Below are positions 24,804 through 32,659 of a stretch of 44,828 nt of DNA, piece after piece. Each line of letters opens with the position of its first letter. The stretch's first letter is position 1. The stretch is from Ensifer sp. LCM 4579 (GTDB lineage Bacteria; Pseudomonadota; Alphaproteobacteria; Rhizobiales; Rhizobiaceae): assembly GCF_001854885.1 (NCBI RefSeq), contig NZ_MDDV01000016.1, positions 69,914 through 114,741 of the forward strand. The letters run 5' to 3'. Made by a program: the position numbers and the translations under genes. The notes under the pieces were generated by a model. That model worked only from the letters and a program-made list of their open reading frames with translations, searched no databases and was not told where the DNA came from.

Positions 24804-25597
24804 GGTTGGGACAGCCGCATAGGAGATTCAAGGGCAAGAGAAAGATGGAACCAGCTTTGAAAGGGTTTCCACCTTATGGCATTTCCGCAGTGGTGAAGTT
24901 CGGCGGAAGTCTCATGCGCAACCTGGAGACGTGCAGAACGGTTCTCGCTGGACTTGAGCACGTCCGTAGTTCCGGTCACCGAATCTTGGTTGTCCCCGGA
25001 GGCGGTCCTCCGGACAAGGTCATAGAGGCGGTCGACGCAGCACATCGTCTCGCGGCGTTTACCGCACATCATGCATGTGCGCTCGCACAGGACCAGACGG
25101 GATACATGATTACCGATCCAGCGTTCTCATCGAACCTAGCTGCGTGCTCGACCCTAGGCGAGTGCCGGTTGCTTATCAAGGAAGGTAAGATTCCCGTGTT
25201 GCTACCTTCTCGGATCCTTTTTGCACTCGACCCGGTTGAGTGGAGCTGGGATATCACTTCCGATTCCATCGCCGCCTGGGTTGCATGGCTGACAAATACC
25301 GAGAAACTCGCGATCCTGACAGACGTTGATGGCGTCTACCGGAACGGCAGAACAGATCAAGCTGCAGCGCTGATGTCCGAAGTTGCTTCTGATGAGTTGG
25401 CGCGCCTCGGTCACACGTCGATCGACGCATGTGCGGCTCACTTTATGGCACAACGAGGTCTCTCGGGTGCCGTGCTGAATGGCGCATTTCCGCAGCGATT
25501 GGGTGATTGGCTTGAAGGACGCAAAGTAACCGGCACCCTTATCAGGAACCCCTCACAGCAGGACCAGCCGGTGCAGACTGGGAGGGGAGCAGCGTAA
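24800..25597 (+). CDS. Amino-acid-kinase-family small-molecule kinase
   Basis: The product has the aspartokinase/uridylate kinase fold. VVKFGGSL (31-38) binds phosphate, VVPGGGPPD (64-72) is the substrate/ATP loop, WDITSDSIAAW (150-160) and ILTDVDGVY (172-180) complete the nucleotide site. The shape, with WDxTSDSIAAW, resembles the small-molecule kinase branch (MfnE-like, FomA-like) more than true aspartokinases, since there is no ACT domain. The likely product is a phosphoester or acyl-phosphate of a pathway intermediate. GTG 24800 overlaps the previous stop (GTGA) behind GGAAGGGG. ATG 24845 is an alternative that would give 250 residues. The substrate is unknown. Confidence 0.85.
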   Translation: MRLGQPHRRFKGKRKMEPALKGFPPYGISAVVKFGGSLMRNLETCRTVLAGLEHVRSSGHRILVVPGGGPPDKVIEAVDAAHRLAAFTAHHACALAQDQTGYMITDPAFSSNLAACSTLGECRLLIKEGKIPVLLPSRILFALDPVEWSWDITSDSIAAWVAWLTNTEKLAILTDVDGVYRNGRTDQAAALMSEVASDELARLGHTSIDACAAHFMAQRGLSGAVLNGAFPQRLGDWLEGRKVTGTLIRNPSQQDQPVQTGRGAA

Positions 25598-26380
25598 ATG
25601 GCGTCAGTGGGCTTAACCGTGTATGGACCCGAGGTCGCAAGATCCGGCCTGACCAGCGAACTTGATCAATTTATCGCCCGTGAAGGAAGGCTGGAGCCTG
25701 GTAAACGATTCTTTGCCGTCCACAGTCGCAGTTCCATTGAAGCATTCTACTCCCTGACGGGATCAACCCACGCGAAACACTGGCCGCTCGTGCTGGACCT
25801 TTTCGACATGCGCCCGGTGTGTGCAACACTGTGGATCGGGGATAAAGCTTTATCACACCTTCAAAATCTGAAGGGCAAGGCCCAGCCTGCCCACTCTGCC
25901 AAAGGAACCATTCGCAGTCGCTTTTACTGCGATAATCCAGTCACGAACCTCGTCCACGTGAGCGACAGCGAGAGCTTGATGCGCGAGGAACTCAGAATTC
26001 TTCGCGCTCACTCCACCGGGACGGGTGAGGCCAGTTGGAAGGCGCTCAATTCCGGCCGGATTTCACACTCGTCATTCCGCGTGCTGCTTGCAAGCTTGGG
26101 GAACACCCAAGCACCTCATTCCGACATCTATAACATAGGCGACGATGCTGTCGCGAACGCACGCGCTGCGTTCGAGCAGGCGGAAGCGCTCGCCGTGAGC
26201 TGCGGCATGCTGGAAACAGTCCAAGGATTTCTCGCAGGCGATGTTGCCAGCCTGAAAGACCTCCTCAACAGAGTGGGCGGACTTTCAGCCTGGGACCGCC
26301 TTCTGCTCGAGGCGGGCCTTCTCGCCATGCCTTGCTGGAACTCACTCATCCACGCGTCGCCCGCATGGGAGGGAGCATGA
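25598..26380 (+). CDS. Divergent nucleoside-diphosphate-kinase-like protein
   Basis: Residues 1-135 follow the NDK fold. AFYSL with Tyr51, MRPVCATLWIGDKAL (the strand before the Kpn loop), KGTIRSRF with Arg106, and NLVHVSDSESLMREEL with Asn117 and the phospho-histidine candidate His120 are present. The N-terminal KPDG lysine motif is not: TVYGPEVARSG stands in its place. The usual Thr before the TIR motif is also not seen. About 125 extra C-terminal residues have no relative I can name. It starts directly after the previous stop (TAAATG). It may transfer phosphate through His120 to a non-nucleotide intermediate, or be a scaffold. NDK-fold assignment is fairly sure; activity is not. Confidence 0.7.
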   Translation: MASVGLTVYGPEVARSGLTSELDQFIAREGRLEPGKRFFAVHSRSSIEAFYSLTGSTHAKHWPLVLDLFDMRPVCATLWIGDKALSHLQNLKGKAQPAHSAKGTIRSRFYCDNPVTNLVHVSDSESLMREELRILRAHSTGTGEASWKALNSGRISHSSFRVLLASLGNTQAPHSDIYNIGDDAVANARAAFEQAEALAVSCGMLETVQGFLAGDVASLKDLLNRVGGLSAWDRLLLEAGLLAMPCWNSLIHASPAWEGA

Positions 26381-26931
26381 AATCGCGTGTATTATGCAGC
26401 GCGCTCACGGCGATGGCGCCTAATCGGTCAGAAGAGAGTTGGCTCGCAGGCAGCAGCGTCATCGCTCATCTCCTAGAGCGAATCCCGAACGACATTGATA
26501 TCCATCACCTTCGACAAGGGGCTTTTGAACATGCGATCGGGCAGGACACCAATGTTCTGACACGATTGGGGTTCGTGGCAATTGAGTCAAAGGTTTCGTC
26601 CGGCGAACTCGAAAGAACCTTTGCCCATGCGCAAGGAACCGTAAAAATCAACTGGGTTCTAGAGTCGGAGCGGCCAATGCCGCTGATTTCTGATCCGACC
26701 ATCGGTGTGCGCGCCAACTATACGGCCATCGTGGCACGCAAAATTGAGATGTACAAACACGATCGCCTCGCCAAGCACCGAGAGGATCTTCTTTGCCTTC
26801 TCCGCAAGGAATCTTGCATCGACACCGAGCTTGACATCGCCTTCCTCAAATCTCAGCTCGCCGCGTTGGAATTGAGAACGCCAACCATGACACGAAGCTC
26901 GTGTACCTGGCCACAGGGAGACCTCAAATGA
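26377..26931 (+). CDS. Nucleotidyltransferase-like protein
   Basis: From ATG 26377 (overlapping the previous stop as ATGA, with GGGAGGG upstream) the product has 184 residues. WLAGSSVIAHLLERIPNDID (22-41) resembles the GS...DxD core of minimal nucleotidyltransferases. YTAIVARKIEMYKHDRLAKH followed by REDL is like the Lys/Arg-rich helix of AbiEii/MNT-type or kanamycin-type enzymes. The family transfers NMP to a hydroxyl or phosphate. Next to a kinase and an NDK-like protein, it may activate the same intermediate. A toxin of a toxin-antitoxin pair is unlikely, because it sits inside a tightly coupled biosynthetic operon and has no antitoxin gene. Substrate and activity are unknown. Confidence 0.6.
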   Translation: MKSRVLCSALTAMAPNRSEESWLAGSSVIAHLLERIPNDIDIHHLRQGAFEHAIGQDTNVLTRLGFVAIESKVSSGELERTFAHAQGTVKINWVLESERPMPLISDPTIGVRANYTAIVARKIEMYKHDRLAKHREDLLCLLRKESCIDTELDIAFLKSQLAALELRTPTMTRSSCTWPQGDLK

Positions 26932-28958
26932 TGACTGTAGAAGGAATCAGAGAGACTCTGGCTTCAAGCCAAAAACGTAGTTTTCCGTTCCTGATGACCG
27001 AGTTTGGGTTAGACTTGGTTGTGCATGAAGGAGTTTTTCCTCCAGAAGAGTTCGGTGGCTGGCGATGGGCGACTGAGAATTTCCTCCCGGTTCAAGGACT
27101 AGATGTCCTAGAAATCGGCTGCGGATTTGGCCTGCCTGGCCTGCACCTCGCGAGAGCGGGGGCCAGATCTGTGACGTCCGTTGATATAAACGCCCGCGCA
27201 GTCGCCAACACGATTGAGAATGCAGTCCGCAACAACATCTCTAATCTTAAAGCTGTCGAAAGCGACGTTTTCTCTAATGTGCGGCCCAAGCGACAATTTG
27301 ATATTATTTTCTGGAATTTCCCCAGCCAGTTCGTCCCCGCCGGCTTTGAATATGAAAATGATCTTGAATGCGGGATAATCGACGCCGGATATACTTTGCT
27401 ACGGAGGTTCTTATCAGAGGGGCCTGACTGGCTTACGAACGATGGCCGGATAATCATGGGTTTCGGCAGCTACGCCCGCGATGACATCCTTTCAGAGATC
27501 GTACGCGAAAACCGGCTTGAAGCATCCATACTAGTTAAGGGAGCGCAACAGACTAGGACAGCGACATATAGGCTTCTGCAAATCCGTAAAGGTCACGAAC
27601 AGCCCCGTAGTCGTTTCAGCCAGTCTCGGGCACTCACCGAGCGCGCTCGGGGCCTATATCCGGCCGGCGTTACCAGAGTTTCGGTAGGAACAGTCCCAAT
27701 TGGTAAGAGAAACGATGGTCTGTCCATCTACGCGCACGCGGGAGAGGGCGCACGCATACAAGATGCCGACGGAAACAGCTATGTTGATTTTCACAGCAAT
27801 TTTTCGACATTGATTCACGGTCATCGGCACCCGGAAACCGTCGCAGCTATTGCTTCTCAACTGGAGCGCGGCACTTGTTTTGGCAATCCAACGGTAGCTG
27901 ACATCGATCTCGCACAGGCGATTTGCGAGCGTATTCCTGCCATTGAGCGTGTTCGCTTCTTGAACAGTGGGACCGAAGCAGTAATGTTCGCGATAAAAGC
28001 GGCGAGAGCCATGACGAACCGTACTCGTCTAGCAAAGCTCGAGGGAGCTTTTCATGGTACTTACGATTGGGCTGAGGTGAGCGCACGCAACTGCCCCGAA
28101 AATTGGGGAGCTGACTTCCCGAACTCAAATCCACCGTATTCCAACACGCCCCCAAATGTATGCGAGGAAGTCGTCGTTTTGCCACTCAACTACACCGAAC
28201 GATCAAGGACAATTATTGAGCAGCATCGTTCCGACCTCGCCTGCATCATTGTCGATGTGCTTCCCTGCGCCGCGGGCATGATCCCGCTCAATCCCGACTA
28301 TCTGGCCATGCTACAAGACACTGCGCGACAGCATGGGATTTTGTTGATCAGCGACGAGGTTGTGTGCTTTCGACTTGGCTACCACGGTGCTTCTGCAGCG
28401 AGAGGGCTCGAGCCTGATCTCGTGACATTGGGCAAGGTGGTAGGGGGCGGATTACCTATCGGCGTAGTAGGCGGGCGCTCAGCGACTATGGAAGCTTTCG
28501 CTCCGCAGGATAGTGCCCCAGTACCTCAAGGTGGAACGTTTTCAGCAAACGCACTTACGATGGCCGCCGGTCGCGCTGCCCTCGCCGCGTTGACGGTGTC
28601 CGAGATTGAGCGGATCGATGAACTTGGTAACTACCTCCGTCAACAAGCGGAGGAGTCTGCTTCCCAGGCGGGCATAGCTATTACAGTGCAAGGGGCCGGA
28701 TCGCTGTTTCGATTCCATGCAAAGCAGGCCCGACCATTGTCATATCGCGAAGCCTATCATGATGTCGCGGAGAGCGAGGCCCTGCGACGGCTGCATGCCG
28801 GCATGCTTGAACGCGGGTTCTATGTAGCGGCCCCTTTCTGGGGGAGTATCTCGACATCAATGACAAAACTTCACGTCGACGATTTCCTCGATGCCTTCCG
28901 AGCATGTCTCTGCGAAATTCCCGATCTCAAGAGACTCGATGGGAGAACCGCTACATGA
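26928..28958 (+). CDS. Methyltransferase fused to glutamate-1-semialdehyde-aminomutase-like enzyme
   Basis: This is a two-domain protein of 676 residues. Residues 50-225 are a Rossmann SAM-methyltransferase domain (VLEIGCGFGLPG at 60-71, SVDIN at 84-88), with FWNFPS in the place of the NPPY/NPPF motif of N-methyltransferases. Residues 235-676 are a class-III aminotransferase of the HemL type, with LNSGTEAVMFAIKAAR, ISDEVVCFRLGYHG and LGKVVGGGLPIG (catalytic Lys503). HemL-type enzymes shift an amino group between neighbouring carbons. Fusion to a methyltransferase is not something I know from HemL. ATG 26928 overlaps the previous stop (ATGA). It is unlikely to be the housekeeping hemL, because rhizobia make 5-aminolevulinate by the succinyl-CoA/glycine route. 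Confidence 0.88.
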   Translation: MMTVEGIRETLASSQKRSFPFLMTEFGLDLVVHEGVFPPEEFGGWRWATENFLPVQGLDVLEIGCGFGLPGLHLARAGARSVTSVDINARAVANTIENAVRNNISNLKAVESDVFSNVRPKRQFDIIFWNFPSQFVPAGFEYENDLECGIIDAGYTLLRRFLSEGPDWLTNDGRIIMGFGSYARDDILSEIVRENRLEASILVKGAQQTRTATYRLLQIRKGHEQPRSRFSQSRALTERARGLYPAGVTRVSVGTVPIGKRNDGLSIYAHAGEGARIQDADGNSYVDFHSNFSTLIHGHRHPETVAAIASQLERGTCFGNPTVADIDLAQAICERIPAIERVRFLNSGTEAVMFAIKAARAMTNRTRLAKLEGAFHGTYDWAEVSARNCPENWGADFPNSNPPYSNTPPNVCEEVVVLPLNYTERSRTIIEQHRSDLACIIVDVLPCAAGMIPLNPDYLAMLQDTARQHGILLISDEVVCFRLGYHGASAARGLEPDLVTLGKVVGGGLPIGVVGGRSATMEAFAPQDSAPVPQGGTFSANALTMAAGRAALAALTVSEIERIDELGNYLRQQAEESASQAGIAITVQGAGSLFRFHAKQARPLSYREAYHDVAESEALRRLHAGMLERGFYVAAPFWGSISTSMTKLHVDDFLDAFRACLCEIPDLKRLDGRTAT

Positions 28959-29428
28959 GCGTAACCACTTCGCCATCGGAATCGGAAATTGCCCTGTTCA
29001 GCATGCTAGTCTGCGACCTTACCGGCTTCGACGACTTTGACACTCAGCTTCTCGCCCTCAATCTATCCACTTTAAGAGCAGAAAGAGCTGTCGTGGGTGA
29101 TATTGATCGACTACTCAGCGCATACAGAATACTACGCGCAGAATGCGCTGATGGGGACGTTGCGTTTCGCTGCCAAGCCCTTCGGAGCAATGGAGAGTTC
29201 GCCGAAACGCTCAAGCAGATCCTCTATCTGTGCTATTTGGGGTCGATTCGCATCAACGGACACTGGAAGCGTTGCGGTTGGAGGCAGCATGAGGACGCGC
29301 TCGTTTGGAAGGCGCTCGGGGTTCATTCCCCTATGACCCGCGGTGATGGTGAGTTTGGCGATTGGGCCGAAAGGCCGCGAGACCGTGCTCGGACCGACCA
29401 GCGAAACGAGCGGCGGGATGAGCACTGA
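28955..29428 (+). CDS. FAD-oxidoreductase small subunit (sorbitol-dehydrogenase type)
   Basis: This 157-residue protein starts at an ATG overlapping the previous stop (ATGA). FSMLVCDLTGFDDFD near the N terminus, TLKQILYLCYLGS in the middle, DALVWKALGVHSP and then GEFGDWAERP match the small-subunit family that accompanies GMC-type sugar or polyol dehydrogenases (FAD-SLDH, gluconate 2-dehydrogenase subunit 3). Those partners usually carry a Tat signal and act in the periplasm. No signal peptide is visible here, so the pair probably works in the cytoplasm. The next gene encodes a GMC flavoprotein and overlaps by 11 bp, as expected for subunits of one complex. Confidence 0.75.
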   Translation: MSVTTSPSESEIALFSMLVCDLTGFDDFDTQLLALNLSTLRAERAVVGDIDRLLSAYRILRAECADGDVAFRCQALRSNGEFAETLKQILYLCYLGSIRINGHWKRCGWRQHEDALVWKALGVHSPMTRGDGEFGDWAERPRDRARTDQRNERRDEH

Positions 29429-31130
29429 CCTCCGCGACGTTGCGATAATCGGATCTGGATTCGCAGGCTCACTGATCGCAAGTTCATTGGCTGAAGCGGG
29501 CATGGATGTTGTGCTAATCGAAGCTGGCTTGCCAGTGGAAGACGAGAGGCACGTCAGGCAAGGGCGACGGGAGACATTTGCCAACTCGGATGAAGCCGAG
29601 ATCTTCGCCCCATATGCGGACCTCCTTCCCCCACAAGATAGGGAACATAAATCCGAATACTTCATCCAAGGAGCTACTGGACCCGACCGTTTCGAAGGCC
29701 AATATCTGCGGCTTGCTGGTGGAACAGGCCTCGCTTGGCTGGGGACAGCGTTGCGTATGTGCCCGAACGACTTTCGCATGCGGACGACGTATGGTCGCGG
29801 GCAAGACTGGCCTATCTCTTATGCTGACTTGGAGCCATGGTACTGCATGGCTGAAGAAGCAATTGGCGTAGCGGGCAGCCCGGAAGCCGACCTCTCCTTG
29901 AATTCATCGAGAAGTAAGCCCTTTCCCATGCCAGCTATTCCGCAGAGCTACACTGATCAATACGCAATTGCTCGGATCAAGGGCTTGCAATTTGCGTCCA
30001 AGGAAATCCGTATTGTCCCTACTCCTCAAGCGCGTAACTCAATCGACGGGTATAACGGCCGGCCACTTTGTGAAGGCTATTCGTCCTGCGTGCCACTTTG
30101 CCCAGTAGGCGCAAAATACGATCCCTTAGTGCATTTACGACGCGCATTGTTGCGCGGAGCGGAACTGCTTGCGGGCGCGGTTGTCTCGAAACTGGACTCG
30201 TCCAACGACGGCCGGATAACTACCGCTTGGTTCGTGGACAGCGACGGTTCGACCGGAAGCCTCCAAGCCCGCATATTCGTGTTGGCTGCGAACGGGATAG
30301 AGACCCCGAAGTTGCTGATGCAGTCCAACCATCAACATGCCGCTGGCCTGGCGAATGAAAGTGGTCTGGTCGGATGCAATCTTATGGATCATGCTGAGAA
30401 GCACTCCTGGGCCGTCGTTCCTGATCCGATTTTTGCTTACAGAGGACCACAATCCACATCGGGAATAGAGATTCTTCGCGACGGTCCATTTCGGAGAGAT
30501 CGGGCAGCATTTCGGACCGCGCTGCGCAATGACGGCTGGCGCAACGTTAATGGCGCCCCGTACGGTGATGGAGCTTTATCCTCCGCTGCGGTCGGAGGCA
30601 CGTTAATTGGGTTAATCGACCAGCAGGGTCTTATCGGTGAGCATTTGTTCAATGCGGTCCACAGCATAGGTCTTCGACAATTTGCACTGCAGAGCGTTAT
30701 CGAAATGCTTCCAGACCCGTCTAACTTGATTACGCTCTCGTCGGAGAAAGACCGCCTTGGCTTGCCTCGTCCGGAAATTCATTTCCGGCTCGACAAATAC
30801 AGCCGCGATGGGATCGCGGCCGCAGCACGCCTTCATCGAGAGATCTTTCGCGCATTACGCTGCAAGCAAACGGCGTTCGCCATTCATATGCAAGACGACA
30901 GAACAGCGTCGGATGCCGGAGGCAGTCATATCATGGGCACCACTGTCATGGGAAACCACCCCAAGACGTCGGTAGTAGATGCGAATTGCATGGCACATTC
31001 CCACAAGAATCTATTTGTTGCCGGCAGCGCGGTTTTTCCGACAGGAGCAGCGGCAAATCCGACGTTAACAGTGTGCGCACTTTCCCTTCGGCTCGCCGAA
31101 TATCTCAAAAACACAATGCATACTCGCTAG
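29418..31130 (+). CDS. GMC-family FAD oxidoreductase
   Basis: Starting at ATG 29418 the product has 570 residues. AIIGSGFAGSLIASSLAEAG is the FAD-binding glycine motif, followed by LIEAG. The C-terminal GMC signature is complete: GGSHIMGTTVMG with the active-site His, SVVDANCMAHSHKNLFVAGS, then FPTGAAANPTLTVCALSLR with the Asn partner. GMC enzymes oxidise alcohols or aldehydes, here with a dedicated small subunit from the gene before. A Cys-rich stretch EGYSSCVPLCPVGAKYDP is like that of multi-subunit gluconate and sorbitol dehydrogenases. A start at 29343 is open but lies deep in the preceding gene. The substrate may be the amino-polyol or amino-alcohol made by the other enzymes (inference). 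Confidence 0.9.
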   Translation: MSTDLRDVAIIGSGFAGSLIASSLAEAGMDVVLIEAGLPVEDERHVRQGRRETFANSDEAEIFAPYADLLPPQDREHKSEYFIQGATGPDRFEGQYLRLAGGTGLAWLGTALRMCPNDFRMRTTYGRGQDWPISYADLEPWYCMAEEAIGVAGSPEADLSLNSSRSKPFPMPAIPQSYTDQYAIARIKGLQFASKEIRIVPTPQARNSIDGYNGRPLCEGYSSCVPLCPVGAKYDPLVHLRRALLRGAELLAGAVVSKLDSSNDGRITTAWFVDSDGSTGSLQARIFVLAANGIETPKLLMQSNHQHAAGLANESGLVGCNLMDHAEKHSWAVVPDPIFAYRGPQSTSGIEILRDGPFRRDRAAFRTALRNDGWRNVNGAPYGDGALSSAAVGGTLIGLIDQQGLIGEHLFNAVHSIGLRQFALQSVIEMLPDPSNLITLSSEKDRLGLPRPEIHFRLDKYSRDGIAAAARLHREIFRALRCKQTAFAIHMQDDRTASDAGGSHIMGTTVMGNHPKTSVVDANCMAHSHKNLFVAGSAVFPTGAAANPTLTVCALSLRLAEYLKNTMHTR

Positions 31131-31133
31131 CCC

Positions 31134-31628
31134 ATGGTCACCGTTCTTCCGCAAATGTGGGATGGGGCACTGGAACTTCGCCCCGTGATTCCCAACGACC
31201 TCGCCCAGCTTCTTCCGCTTTGCGTCGAGCACGCCGCATACGAAGGGTCCACCATCCATGAAAACGACCAGGTCATGCGTTGGAATTCTGCGTTTTTTGG
31301 CTCGCCTCCACAGCTATATGGCTGGGTCTGCAGCGAAGATCGACACTTGGGCGCAGCGCTGAAAGGATACATGACCGCCTCGATCTCTATTTCGACGTGG
31401 TCCGCACAGCCATACGTGTTGCTAGACTGTATTTACCTCAAGCCCATCATTCGACGCATGGGTATCGGCCGGTCAATGCTAATGGCGTTGCGAGAGTTTG
31501 CACGAGGACAAGGGTGTCAAGAGATCCAGTGGCAGACTATCTTGTCTAACGAAACAGCAAGCGCGTTCTACAGTTCGCTCGGAGCGATACCGGTCACGAA
31601 GGCGAGATGGAGCTTACGAGTCGAGTGA
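31134..31628 (+). CDS. GNAT-family N-acetyltransferase
   Basis: This 164-residue single-domain acyltransferase has the acetyl-CoA pyrophosphate loop RRMGIGRSM (about 109-117) and the late-strand pattern QWQTILSNETASAFYSSLGA typical of GNATs. The start follows the GMC stop by 3 bp. No good ribosome binding site is seen, so it may rely on coupling; ATG 31155 is an alternative. As last gene of the cluster it could acetylate the primary amine introduced by one of the aminotransferases, as a final or self-protecting step (inference). A small-molecule amine is a likely acceptor, but a protein acceptor is not excluded. Confidence 0.85.
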   Translation: MVTVLPQMWDGALELRPVIPNDLAQLLPLCVEHAAYEGSTIHENDQVMRWNSAFFGSPPQLYGWVCSEDRHLGAALKGYMTASISISTWSAQPYVLLDCIYLKPIIRRMGIGRSMLMALREFARGQGCQEIQWQTILSNETASAFYSSLGAIPVTKARWSLRVE

Positions 31629-31680
31629 GATCTCAGCCGTCTACAGTTCGTCTCGAGCAGCAGTTGACGGTCCGTGCAAT

Positions 31681-31719
31681 TAAAAATAGCTCCGGCGGAG
31701 TAACTGATGTCGCCGGAGC
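31681..31719 (-). terminator. Rho-independent terminator for ABC/phosphoesterase operon
   Basis: GCTCCGGCG (31689-31697) pairs perfectly with CGCCGGAGC (31711-31719). On the minus strand the 9-bp stem is followed by TATTTTTA. It lies 44 bp after the metallophosphoesterase stop, and the convergent GNAT gene ends about 50 bp away on the other side. Confidence 0.8.
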
Positions 31720-31762
31720 CGCGTCCTTAGGGCACATTGGAAAACCTTCAGTCGGTTTTGGT

Positions 31763-32596
31763 TCAGCGGCGCGCGAATTCGATGAGCCCGATCCCATCGT
31801 CCGTAGGATACTCGCGAGCGATGATGTCGTCATCCTCTACTGGAGCGGTGTGATGCACGAGTACGCCAGCCTCGGAAATTGTCATAATGTCATATGTCGG
31901 CTCCGATTCGATAAATTCGGTGATCCCTGGCTTAAAGCTCAACGCAATACGGTGCGAGACGCCCCGATTGCAGCTAAAAGGAATCCCGTGCCAAACACCG
32001 CTTGTCGTCAGGTGAAGATGACCAAAGGCGATGTGCATGATCGACTTTTCAGCGCGGATTTTCGAAAGGAAAGGATGCGGATCGTTGAGTAAGATGTCGT
32101 CGAAGATCGGCACCCCGACCGAAAACGGAGGGTGATGCATGAATATTACCGATCGTCGCGGCCCGTTGTCTTCGAACACTTCATGCAGCCACTGAATGCG
32201 CTTGGTGCACATACGACCCCAGCCAGGATGGTCATCGTCGAGAGTGTCGAGAAAGATGAGGCGAAAGTCACCTAACTCAGTTGTGGACTGAACAAATCCA
32301 AATCGATCGATCGATTCATTTTGAAATACTTGCCGGAAGTTGTCTCGATTATCGTGATTACCTAAGAGCAAGCGATAAGGAACACGCAGTTCGGCCAGTA
32401 TTGTCGCGAGGGCTTCGTAAGCTGGAATCTGCCCTCGGTCGGTCAGATCGCCTGTGATGACGCAAAACGCCGCGTCACTGTGATACCGATTGACTGCCGT
32501 GACCACCGCGGACAGGCGGGCGCAAGGATCAAGCCCAACGACGGGTTGACCAAAAGGCGCAACATGCGTGTCGGTGATGTGGATAACTTTCAGCAT
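31763..32596 (-). CDS. Metallophosphoesterase (cyclic-nucleotide/glycerophosphodiester phosphodiesterase type)
   Basis: From ATG 32596 the protein has 277 residues and carries every metal-ligand motif of calcineurin-like phosphoesterases in order: HITDTHV, GDLTDRG, LLGNHDNRDNF, MHHPPF and FGHLHL. It belongs to the CpdA/GpdQ-like class, which hydrolyses phosphodiesters such as cyclic nucleotides or glycerophosphodiesters with two metal ions. No signal peptide is seen, so it acts in the cytoplasm. It is the last gene of an ABC-transporter operon (64 bp after the binding-protein gene). This suggests it splits an imported phosphodiester, for example a glycerophosphodiester (inference). An upstream open frame to 32653 lacks family similarity. 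Confidence 0.88.
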   Translation of the reverse strand: MLKVIHITDTHVAPFGQPVVGLDPCARLSAVVTAVNRYHSDAAFCVITGDLTDRGQIPAYEALATILAELRVPYRLLLGNHDNRDNFRQVFQNESIDRFGFVQSTTELGDFRLIFLDTLDDDHPGWGRMCTKRIQWLHEVFEDNGPRRSVIFMHHPPFSVGVPIFDDILLNDPHPFLSKIRAEKSIMHIAFGHLHLTTSGVWHGIPFSCNRGVSHRIALSFKPGITEFIESEPTYDIMTISEAGVLVHHTAPVEDDDIIAREYPTDDGIGLIEFARR

Positions 32597-32659
32597 TGTT
32601 ATTGACCTTGGAAGGAGAAATTGACGAACCAGAAGGGGCAGTCGCCCCTCCATTCTGGC

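Noticed and set aside
26377..26931. Reading the nucleotidyltransferase-like gene as an abortive-infection or toxin-antitoxin component
   Set aside because: It overlaps both neighbours by 4 bp inside a coupled enzyme operon and has no antitoxin or regulator partner, so a biosynthetic role is the simpler reading.
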